This document shows positions 25,181 through 34,973 of a stretch of DNA of 34,973 nucleotides, in pieces. The position numbers were made by a program, and so were the translations under genes. Location: NCBI GenBank assembly GCA_001785355.1, contig MFTQ01000010.1, positions 1-34,973 of the forward strand, in the 5' to 3' direction. Source of the DNA: Candidatus Nomurabacteria bacterium RIFCSPHIGHO2_01_FULL_41_71. GTDB lineage: Bacteria > Patescibacteriota > Minisyncoccia > Phycocordibacterales > UBA9973. Within the stretch, counting starts at the first letter, position 1. Every line of letters begins with the position of its first letter. The notes under the pieces are model-generated. The model was not told where the DNA came from, searched no databases, and saw only the letters and a program-made list of their open reading frames with translations.

Positions 25181-25319
25181 GGAAAAAGGTGGGGGAAATT
25201 CGGACGATCCGAAAAGTACCCCGCCTAAATTAAAAAATTAAATAGTATGGAAGTAGTATGGAAGTCCGACTTGCGTATTGTTGTGGAAAAAATTATAAAT
25301 GTGATATTATACAAAAAAT

Positions 25320-27068
25320 ATGGAAAAAAATGAAAAACTGCAGAGTTTGAGACACACTTTGGCGCATTTGCTGGTAGCGGCGATGAGGGAACTTTATCCG
25401 GGCGCCAAGAATGCCATTGGACCGGCTATTGATGACGGTTTTTATCAAGATTTTGATTTGCCAAAATCAGTCTCGGAAGAAGATTTCCCTAAGATAGAAA
25501 AGAAAATGCGGGAAATTCTAAAAACTTGGAATACATTTGACGGCCGAGAAGTAACTTTGGAAGAGGCAAAAAAAGAATTTTCTTGGAATGAATATAAGAC
25601 TGAATTGATTGAAGAATTCGCCAAAGACGGTAAAAAAATAACTTTCTACACATCCGGCACACTGGTGGATTTATGCAAGGGAGGACATTTGGAGAATCCA
25701 AACAAAGAGCTTTATCCGGATTGCTTCAAACTCGACCGCGTGGCCGGAGCTTACTGGCGCGGAAATGAGAAAAATAAAATGCTCACGCGTATTTATGGTC
25801 TGGCTTTTGAAAAAAAAGAAGAGCTAGAAAAATATACAGAAATGCGTGAAGAGGCGGAAAAAAGAGACCATAGAAAAATCGGCCAACAACTTGGTTTGTT
25901 TACGATTGCTGAAAAAGTGGGCAAAGGCCTACCTTTGTTTACACCAAAAGGCGCCTTATTGCGAGAACTCTTGAACGATTACTCACAATTGCTACGGGCA
26001 GAAAAAGGCTGGCAAAAGGTCTGGAGTCCACACATTACTAAAAATGATTTGTATAAAACTTCAGGACACTGGGATAAATTTGGCGGAGAATTGTTCTTGG
26101 TCAAGAGCCAGGAAACCTCCGACGAGCTTGTAATGAAGCCCATGAACTGCCCGCATCACCAGCAAATCTATGCCAGCTGTCCGCACAGCTATCGGGAACT
26201 GCCGATCAAATACATGGAAACAACCACGGTTTATCGGGACGAGAAAGCGGGAGAACTGCTCGGGCTCTCGCGGGTGCGCTGCATCACTCAAGACGACAGC
26301 CATACCTTTTGCACTCCGGACCAGATCAAGCAGATATTCCAGGATTTGATAGATGTGACGAAGACTTTTTACTCGGCGATCGGGATGAAAATCCGTGCCA
26401 GGCTTTCTTTCCGTGATCCAAAAACACCAGAGAAATACCTGGGTGAAAATGATTTATGGGAAAAAGCCCAAACCATATTGCTCGACATCGCCAAGGAAAA
26501 TAAACTCGATTATTTTGAAGCCCCCGGCGAAGCCGCTTTTTACGGACCCAAGATAGACTTTATGGCGATCGATGCCCTGGGCCGGGAGTGGCAACTCGCC
26601 ACTCCCCAGCTTGATTTCGTTCAGCCTAAACGTTTTGGCCTTACTTATATTGATCAGGGCGGCAAGGAACAAACACCAGTCATGATTCATTTCGCGCTCA
26701 TGGGCTCGATTGAAAGATTTCTGTCAGTGTATATAGAACACACGGCTGGTAATTTCCCCCTCTGGCTCGCTCCGGTGCAGATAAAAGTCATCCCGGTACG
26801 AACGAACCATAATGGATATACCAAAGAAATTTTTGAAATGTTGCGAGAAAACAACATCCGCGCGGAACTGGATGATAAAGATGAAAACCTAGGCTCCAAG
26901 GTTCGCGACGCGAAAACAAACAAACTCCCCTACTGGATAGTGATAGGCGACAAAGAAATCGCAAGCGCAAAAGTGACACTAGAATCCCGAGACGCCGGAA
27001 CGCTCGGCCAGATGTCAAAAGAAAAACTTTTGAAAAAACTTTTGGAAGAAACAAAGAAAAAGAAATAA
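25320..27068 (+). CDS. thrS: Threonyl-tRNA synthetase (no N-terminal TGS domain)
   Basis: RHTLAHLLVAAM (HxxxH), DLCKGGH editing site, MKPMNCPHH, GEYGLS-like GELLGLSRVRCITQDDSH, C-terminal anticodon-binding domain. Confidence 0.97.
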   Translation: MEKNEKLQSLRHTLAHLLVAAMRELYPGAKNAIGPAIDDGFYQDFDLPKSVSEEDFPKIEKKMREILKTWNTFDGREVTLEEAKKEFSWNEYKTELIEEFAKDGKKITFYTSGTLVDLCKGGHLENPNKELYPDCFKLDRVAGAYWRGNEKNKMLTRIYGLAFEKKEELEKYTEMREEAEKRDHRKIGQQLGLFTIAEKVGKGLPLFTPKGALLRELLNDYSQLLRAEKGWQKVWSPHITKNDLYKTSGHWDKFGGELFLVKSQETSDELVMKPMNCPHHQQIYASCPHSYRELPIKYMETTTVYRDEKAGELLGLSRVRCITQDDSHTFCTPDQIKQIFQDLIDVTKTFYSAIGMKIRARLSFRDPKTPEKYLGENDLWEKAQTILLDIAKENKLDYFEAPGEAAFYGPKIDFMAIDALGREWQLATPQLDFVQPKRFGLTYIDQGGKEQTPVMIHFALMGSIERFLSVYIEHTAGNFPLWLAPVQIKVIPVRTNHNGYTKEIFEMLRENNIRAELDDKDENLGSKVRDAKTNKLPYWIVIGDKEIASAKVTLESRDAGTLGQMSKEKLLKKLLEETKKKK

Positions 27069-27088
27069 CATTATCTTTCTGTATTGAT

Positions 27089-27124
27089 TGTCTACTATAT
27101 TCACGATCGTAAATATAGTAGACA
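27089..27124. repeat. 36-bp palindrome, cassette 3, downstream copy
   Basis: TGTCTACTATATTCACGA|TCGTAAATATAGTAGACA. Confidence 0.95.
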
Positions 27125-27140
27125 ACATTAAAATTTATAT

Positions 27141-27731
27141 TTATATATTTTTCTTAATTTTTTCAATTGTTCCCGTTTTGCTTATTTCAAAAATCTCTAC
27201 AAATTCTAGAATACCTAATCGTTCCAAGTCCAGTACCATTTTTTTTGGAATTTTTCGCTTCCCTATCCACACACTCTTGTGAACCATTTCAAAACCAAGG
27301 TTTCTGATAACTTCTCTGAGCCAGTCGCGTTTTCTGCGAAATTTCTCCGGAATATCAAAGCTGATTATAGCCAAGTTAACTTTATTCTCTAACTCATAAT
27401 ATCTTTCAGGTAATGCATCTTTTAGGTGTTTTAGCTTTAGTTTGCCTTCTTTTGAAATTTTAAATTTATTGCCATTTTTGCCCACTTTTTCAATAAGACC
27501 GTCCCGTTTCATTTTATAAATAAACTTTTCTAGACGTCTTTTTCTTTCTTTTAGTTTAAGTTTTCGAAATATCTCATGCTCGCGAGCACTTTGGCGTTTG
27601 TTGTGTTCATAATCTATTTTTCCCATGCTTGCTCCATAACCGCTTGCCAAAACAGCCTCAAAAAAATCAACCTGACTCAAAGCTTGGTCGTAAAGTGATT
27701 CCAAAATACTTAACAGAATTTTGCCTCTCAT
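27141..27731 (-). CDS. PaaX-like protein with Cas2-like domain, paralog 3
   Basis: MRGKILLSILESLYDQ...KMKRDGLIEKVGKNGNKFKISKEGKLKL; LAIISFDIPEKFRRKRDWLREVIRNLGFEMVHKSVWIGKRKIP; start trimmed from 27785 because the upstream part is palindrome. Confidence 0.75.
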   Translation of the reverse strand: MRGKILLSILESLYDQALSQVDFFEAVLASGYGASMGKIDYEHNKRQSAREHEIFRKLKLKERKRRLEKFIYKMKRDGLIEKVGKNGNKFKISKEGKLKLKHLKDALPERYYELENKVNLAIISFDIPEKFRRKRDWLREVIRNLGFEMVHKSVWIGKRKIPKKMVLDLERLGILEFVEIFEISKTGTIEKIKKNI

Positions 27732-27738
27732 GTTATGA

Positions 27739-27774
27739 AGTCTACCATATTCACGATCGTGAGTGTAGTGGACA
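27739..27774. repeat. 36-bp palindrome, cassette 3, upstream copy
   Basis: AGTCTACCATATTCACGA|TCGTGAGTGTAGTGGACA, 13/18 paired, core TCACGATCGTGA. Confidence 0.85.
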
Positions 27775-27794
27775 AAATTAACCAACTTCTTAAA

Positions 27795-30248
<2,454 letters not shown>

Positions 30249-30318
30249 TTAGTTATAAAAACATATATGTCAATTGAAAAACCTTTACTTCACAGTAATT
30301 TTTGATTATATTAAAGAA

Positions 30319-31458
30319 ATGGCAAATTATGAAATAACTTCTCTTGAAGAAATAAATATAAAGAAAGATTTAGAATCAAAAAATGATGCTCAAAGCTTGC
30401 GTATAAGACGTTACCTTGCAATGCCCGACCTCTCTCGCGCTTCGGGTAGCCCAATTGCTGAAATCGTCAAGCGCATTTTAGACTGTCCATATTTTAAGGA
30501 TTTGGATATAATCAAAATTCCAGAAATCGTGCCAGCAAGAATAAGTTTTGATTTGTTCGATTTTCCCACCAATCATCCCGCGCGTAGCAAATCTGACACT
30601 TATTATGTAGATGAAGATCACATTTTGCGCACTCACACGACAGTTATGTGGTATTACTATCTAGAGGACGAAAAAATTAAAGAGAAAATTAAGAAACAGG
30701 AAACAATCGGGTGTTTTTCTTTTGGTAAGGTATATCGCAAAGACGAGATTGACAACAAACACATGAATGTTTTTCATCAAATTGATGGCTGGTATCTCGT
30801 GCCAAAAACAATGAAAACTGTCACTCAAAAAGATCTGGAGGATGCTCTTGGAAACATTGCCAAGGCAGTATTTGGTCCGGAAACTAAGTATCGGCTCAAT
30901 ACAGATACTTTTCCTTACACAGATCCATCTTTGGAAATGGAAGTGAAAATTGATAACAAATGGATAGAAGTTGTTGGTTGCGGAGTAGTTAAAGGATCAG
31001 TTTTAGAAAAACTTGGTGTCAATTCAAAGAATTACACGGGCTGGGCTTTCGGCTTTGGACTAGAACGTCTAGCAATAGCTAGTATGAATTTACCGGACAT
31101 TCGTTTGCTTTGGTCCGACGATGAGAGAGTAAAAAGGCAACTCAAGCTTGGACATAAATTTGTCGAGGTCAGCAAATACCCGCCGATTACGCGAGATATT
31201 TCTTTCGTAGTGGAAAATGATTTTGTGCCGAATGATTATTTTGATTTCGTGAGGGAAATAGCCCCGGAAATTGTAGAAGAAATAAAACTTTTGGATAAAT
31301 ACGAAAACGCGGAAAAATGGGGCGTTGGAAAAATAAGTTATGCTTACCGCATCACCTACCGCTCTTTAGAGAGAACTCTCACATCCGAAGAGATAGATGA
31401 GATTCACAAGAAACTAGAAACAGAAACTGCTAAAATTTTTGGAGCGGTAATTCGCTAA
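30319..31458 (+). CDS. pheS: Single-chain phenylalanyl-tRNA synthetase (alpha-type catalytic core + C-terminal FDX-ACB domain)
   Basis: DTYYVDEDHILRTHTTVMW, FSFGKVYRKDEIDNKHMNVFHQIDG, GWAFGFGLERLAIA; C-terminal KYPPITRDISFVV...TYRSLERTLTSEEIDEIHKKL is the FDX-ACB pattern normally at the PheT C-terminus. Confidence 0.85.
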   Translation: MANYEITSLEEINIKKDLESKNDAQSLRIRRYLAMPDLSRASGSPIAEIVKRILDCPYFKDLDIIKIPEIVPARISFDLFDFPTNHPARSKSDTYYVDEDHILRTHTTVMWYYYLEDEKIKEKIKKQETIGCFSFGKVYRKDEIDNKHMNVFHQIDGWYLVPKTMKTVTQKDLEDALGNIAKAVFGPETKYRLNTDTFPYTDPSLEMEVKIDNKWIEVVGCGVVKGSVLEKLGVNSKNYTGWAFGFGLERLAIASMNLPDIRLLWSDDERVKRQLKLGHKFVEVSKYPPITRDISFVVENDFVPNDYFDFVREIAPEIVEEIKLLDKYENAEKWGVGKISYAYRITYRSLERTLTSEEIDEIHKKLETETAKIFGAVIR

Positions 31459-31632
31459 AAATTTCCTAAGATGAAGGCAAAGCTCTTCTACCTACCATTT
31501 TACATCTCTTCTTAATTCATCTGCATCGGACATACAATTTATTTAAATTAAACCAATAACACTACCATTATACCAAATCAGCCTCGACAAGGCTAATCTT
31601 CCGTCCATTACGACTCAAAACACAACCATTGG

Positions 31633-31657
31633 TTTTTGGAGGCTTAGCCTCCAAAAA
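31633..31657. terminator. Bidirectional terminator between pheS and the helicase gene
   Basis: TTTTTGGAGGC-TTA-GCCTCCAAAAA. Confidence 0.9.
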
Positions 31658-31675
31658 TACAAAAATAGTAAAAAA

Positions 31676-34582
31676 CTATTTTTTATAAATCTCGGCCATT
31701 TTGCAATATTCGCATTCCGTTACCTTACCATAAGAGTTATACCGACAAGACCGGTTTACCCATTCGCCCTTCTTGACTAATTCGTCATAATCATATATGT
31801 CTTTTATCAAAAGCTCAATTTCTTCCGATGTAACCGCGTGAGTATAAATCATTTCTTTTGGATCTTTCGCTTCTAGGTATTCCAATCTGCTTTCAGCAAC
31901 TTTCACTTTCCCCCATTTCGGTGTACCGGATAAAAGATAAGTATACATAGCGAGCTGGCGAGCCAGATTTGAAAGTCTTCCTTCATCGTCGCGTTTTTCT
32001 ATATCAATTTTTTTCTTCGGACTGCCTGTCTTGAAATCCGTCACCCGCACATTTTTGCCTCCTAACTTTTCGATAAGGTCAATCCGCCCGTAGATAGAGA
32101 GATGCGGAAATCGCTTGTCGGTAAAAGAGACAGGCTGTTCATTTTCCCTGTCTTCCGTAATTTCCTTTAATCTATTTTTAACCCAGAAAGACACTACCTT
32201 CGCTACCTCTTTTTCTTCAGGAAGAATTACCTTTTTTAGTTTTAAAATTTTATCAATGGCCTTGTGTACTTTATCTCCGAATTCGAGGCTTTCGGTCTTC
32301 AACCCCGGGAGCTGAAGCAAACTTCTGAAATACCATTTCCATGGACACTCAAAGAAATTATTCAGGAGAGACACCGACACCTTCCTGCTTTCGTAATCCT
32401 GAGCCACAATTTTTTTCAAATCATCCAGACTGGTGTGTTTTTCTTTATTTTTTTCATTCTTACCAGGACCTGCGACATAAGCTCTCGGATCATTCTTTAA
32501 AATATTTTTTTCCGTTTCTTTGGCGGATTGCTTTTCAAAATCAGACGATATATCCGAGACTATATGCGCAAGCTCTTGGTCGCTTCCGGTATATGAAAAA
32601 AGCGAGAAAGAAATAACGCAAAATCTCTTGGCTCTCGTTATGGCCACATATAATTCCCGTTTCAGAACTTCCATATTTCTTTTTTCTATTCTTTCATCAA
32701 ACGATTCCGGGAGAGCAAAGCCTCCATAATGTCTGCTAAAAAAAGATTTTTGGTCCATGTGCCCTATCCAAACATAATCAAATTCTAGCCCTTTGGATCC
32801 ATGAAGAGTGAGAACTTTCACTCCATCGTCCGGAGAAAAAACGGCAAGCGGTATGTCTTCTCCGTAAATTTCCATTCTACCCAGAAAATCCAAAAAATCA
32901 CCCAGGGTTAATTTTGGATTTTTTTCGATCCGAGACAGCGCCAGATGAAGCATGGTTCGGATAACTTCGATCCTAGATATCAAATCTCCATGATTAGTGG
33001 CCGTATCGAGCAGAAATTCAGCGCCTATTTTCTGAATAAGCGAATAAATCGGCTGACTGGAAAACGCAAGCCATGTTTTCAGCTTCCCCAACCAAGCATT
33101 TACTTCGGAAGGAAACAATGTGGAGGTATCTTTTAAGTTCAGTAGAGAGAATTCCCGCATATTGTTCGCTTTTATAAACTCATGAGAACGGATAGGGGGA
33201 ATCATGGAATGCTTGTCAAAAATACTTTCTGCCAAAACTTGCCCGTCGTCCGGATGAGCCAAGATCTTAAGCACCCGAATCAGGGCAGTAGTTTCCGGTA
33301 GATCGAAAAAATCAATCATCCACCCTCCCGCCACCGGAATCCCCATATCTTTAAGGATAGCAATAGCGCTCCGCACCTGGCGATTCTTCGGCAAGAGCAC
33401 GGCTATTTCATTTGGATCTATTCCGTTCTTGATCTTTTCTCTTATTTCCATTCCCGCGCATATAATCTCATCTCTCGGATAATACGCTTCCACCAAACGC
33501 ATAGCATGGCTAACTTTGCTTTTACTTTTTAATTTTTCTTTAGTGATAACGCTTTCAAGAAGAGCATGGGAGGAGTCCAGAATTTTCTGGGTAGAACGAT
33601 AATTTTCCACCAGAGTAATAAGTTTGGCCTTGCCGAAAGTATGCTTGAAATTCTCAAAATATTCAAGCGAGGCTCCGCCAAAGCCGTAAATCAGCTGACG
33701 ATCGTCCCCAACCACGAAAATATTCGGCTTCTCTACTATCCCCCATACAGCTTTCAAAAATTCATTCTGCGCTCCGCTCGAATCCTGATGTTCGTCCACC
33801 AAAACATACAGAAAATTCAATCTCATTTCTTCCGCCGCCTCTTCTGATTCGCGCACTATGGACACCAGGGACTTCAAGATATCGTCGTAATCGAACAAAT
33901 TTTTTTCTTTTTTCTTTTCTTCGTATACGTAATAAAATTTGGCGGCTTCAAGCGATCTACGCAGGCTCTCTATTTTCCTTTCCGCGTCTTTTTTTAACTC
34001 TCCCTTTCTCTCTCCGCGCGAAGATAAACTCGAAGGATCTTTCGAGACAAATTCAATCTCGCTTTTTATTTCTTTTTTGAAATCTTCCGGAGAAATACCC
34101 TCTCTCTTTAAAATAGATATCAGACTTCTGAGATCGCGGAAATATCGGGAGGAATCGGATCGGGGCCGTATATGCTCCCAATCATTCTCATATAATATAT
34201 CGTCAAAAAGCGAAACAGCATCCTTCTCATCCAAAAGTTTAGGTTCCTCCCGCAGACCCAGCGCTTGAAAATATTTACCAAGCATATCCATACCGAAACT
34301 ATGAAAAGTCGCCACCTTTACTTTGGAGGCTTCCGAGCCGATATATCGGCGCAAGCGTTCGCGCATGGATGCCACCGCGGAATTGGTAAAAGTCAGGCAC
34401 AGAATGCTGTCAGATTTGGTATCCGTTTTTTTCAGAATATTCCCTATGCGAAGAGCAAGCACCTGGGTTTTGCCCGTGCCCGGACCGGCCACCACCATTA
34501 CCGGACCCTCTATCCAATCCACCGCCTCCTTCTGCCTAGAATTTAATTTCTTGTATTCTGTTTCAAAAGTTTTATTGTTCAT
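31676..34582 (-). CDS. UvrD/PcrA-type SF1 helicase with C-terminal PD-(D/E)XK nuclease and likely Fe-S cysteine cluster
   Basis: LNSRQKEAVDWIEGPVMVVAGPGTGKTQVLALRI, LVDEHQDSS, VVGDDRQLIYGFGGA, TLHGSKGLEFDYVWI, VAITRAKRF; SLLNNFFECPWKWYFRSLL, VTDFKTGS, CRYNSYGKVTECEYC. Confidence 0.92.
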   Translation of the reverse strand: MNNKTFETEYKKLNSRQKEAVDWIEGPVMVVAGPGTGKTQVLALRIGNILKKTDTKSDSILCLTFTNSAVASMRERLRRYIGSEASKVKVATFHSFGMDMLGKYFQALGLREEPKLLDEKDAVSLFDDILYENDWEHIRPRSDSSRYFRDLRSLISILKREGISPEDFKKEIKSEIEFVSKDPSSLSSRGERKGELKKDAERKIESLRRSLEAAKFYYVYEEKKKEKNLFDYDDILKSLVSIVRESEEAAEEMRLNFLYVLVDEHQDSSGAQNEFLKAVWGIVEKPNIFVVGDDRQLIYGFGGASLEYFENFKHTFGKAKLITLVENYRSTQKILDSSHALLESVITKEKLKSKSKVSHAMRLVEAYYPRDEIICAGMEIREKIKNGIDPNEIAVLLPKNRQVRSAIAILKDMGIPVAGGWMIDFFDLPETTALIRVLKILAHPDDGQVLAESIFDKHSMIPPIRSHEFIKANNMREFSLLNLKDTSTLFPSEVNAWLGKLKTWLAFSSQPIYSLIQKIGAEFLLDTATNHGDLISRIEVIRTMLHLALSRIEKNPKLTLGDFLDFLGRMEIYGEDIPLAVFSPDDGVKVLTLHGSKGLEFDYVWIGHMDQKSFFSRHYGGFALPESFDERIEKRNMEVLKRELYVAITRAKRFCVISFSLFSYTGSDQELAHIVSDISSDFEKQSAKETEKNILKNDPRAYVAGPGKNEKNKEKHTSLDDLKKIVAQDYESRKVSVSLLNNFFECPWKWYFRSLLQLPGLKTESLEFGDKVHKAIDKILKLKKVILPEEKEVAKVVSFWVKNRLKEITEDRENEQPVSFTDKRFPHLSIYGRIDLIEKLGGKNVRVTDFKTGSPKKKIDIEKRDDEGRLSNLARQLAMYTYLLSGTPKWGKVKVAESRLEYLEAKDPKEMIYTHAVTSEEIELLIKDIYDYDELVKKGEWVNRSCRYNSYGKVTECEYCKMAEIYKK

Positions 34583-34707
34583 TCTGAAGTTCACTTAAAA
34601 TTATATCACTAACACAAACTAGCCGCCGATCCGATAAATGGCGGAGAAACGGACGGCCCGTATTTGCATTTTCCCAATTGGCGGTACTTTTTGGTTAAAA
34701 TCCGAAC

Positions 34708-34950
34708 CTACTTTGACGAACATCCGGACGAGGACTGAACCGCCCCGCCGCCGCTCGCTCCGCTCGCGTGCCCCGCAGAAAAAGGTTCTCCGCTATTTCT
34801 GATTTGCGCGCGCCGGATTTTTTCTTCTAAAAGGATGAGAACATTTTTCTGCGGGTCTCTGCCCTCAATGATTCGGGCAGGCGGCGGGGTCTCGGACGGC
34901 TCGCAGGCAAAAAGTTTCCTCCCCCCAACCCCCTCCACTTTTTGCCTACT
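34708..34950. other. Structured GC-rich intergenic segment with three inverted repeats and a G-tract-rich loop (minus strand)
   Basis: CCCCGCCGCC 34743-34752 / GGCGGCGGGG 34880-34889; CCCGCAGAAAAA 34772-34783 / TTTTTCTGCGGG 34844-34855; GGCAAAAAGT 34906-34915 / ACTTTTTGCC 34937-34946. Confidence 0.6.
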
Positions 34951-34973
34951 CGCCTCAAAATTATTGAATCGGC

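Noticed and set aside
26584-26606. GGGAGTGGC-aactc-GCCACTCCC inverted repeat inside thrS
   Set aside because: Short 9-bp arms in coding DNA; could be chance, so not reported as a finding on its own.
4211-27785. Interpretation of the PaaX/Cas2-like genes as parts of a CRISPR-Cas system
   Set aside because: No cas1, effector gene or repeat-spacer array is visible anywhere in the window. The proteins have an extra HTH-like half and fit PaaX-type Cas2-like domains; the flanking repeats are single palindromes, not arrays.
27732-27785. N-terminal extension of PaaX-like paralog 3 (MVNFVHYTHDREYGRLHN)
   Set aside because: These codons are translated from the palindrome itself; MRGKILLSIL at 27731 is the better start by analogy with the other cassettes.
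34708-34938. 76-aa minus-strand ORF MEGVGGRKLFACEPSE...
   Set aside because: Low-complexity, spans several inverted repeats, GTG start without a credible SD; not supported as a CDS, listed only as a structured segment.

Overview
The window is gene-dense and mostly protein-coding. Its reduced gene architectures and many near-leaderless starts suggest a CPR/Patescibacteria (Parcubacteria-like) bacterium; this placement is inferred from protein architecture only. Recognisable genes: partial S8 protease, thioredoxin-like protein, GT2 glycosyltransferase, DUF378, DsbA-like protein, an rpoB-rpoC-dnaG-rpoD cluster, rpsP-khpA-trmD, rnr, an rpmF/nusB-Nudix/rnc/smc cluster, thrS, gyrB, a single-chain PheRS, and a UvrD-like helicase-nuclease. 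No tRNA, rRNA or CRISPR array was recognised. The two strongest leads are: (1) three divergent stand-alone PaaX/Cas2-like genes (4211-4771, 14915-15520, 27141-27731), each bracketed by its own pair of ~36-bp palindromes that match within a cassette and differ between cassettes, plus two orphan palindromes of a fourth sequence type (19985-20020, 24887-24922), resembling a REP/RAYT-like or selfish operator cassette family; (2) a classical-looking threonine attenuator (28-codon leader peptide with TITTTT, mutually exclusive hairpins, Rho-independent terminator) at 24681-24835 upstream of thrS. Other leads are an SMC with a Rad50-like CPLC zinc-hook motif where a hinge is expected, a NusB-Nudix fusion with a degenerate Nudix box, a mitochondrial-type PheRS, hairpin-rich high-GC mini-genes, a symmetric divergent promoter sharing one palindromic -35, and perfect inverted repeats inside core CDSs.
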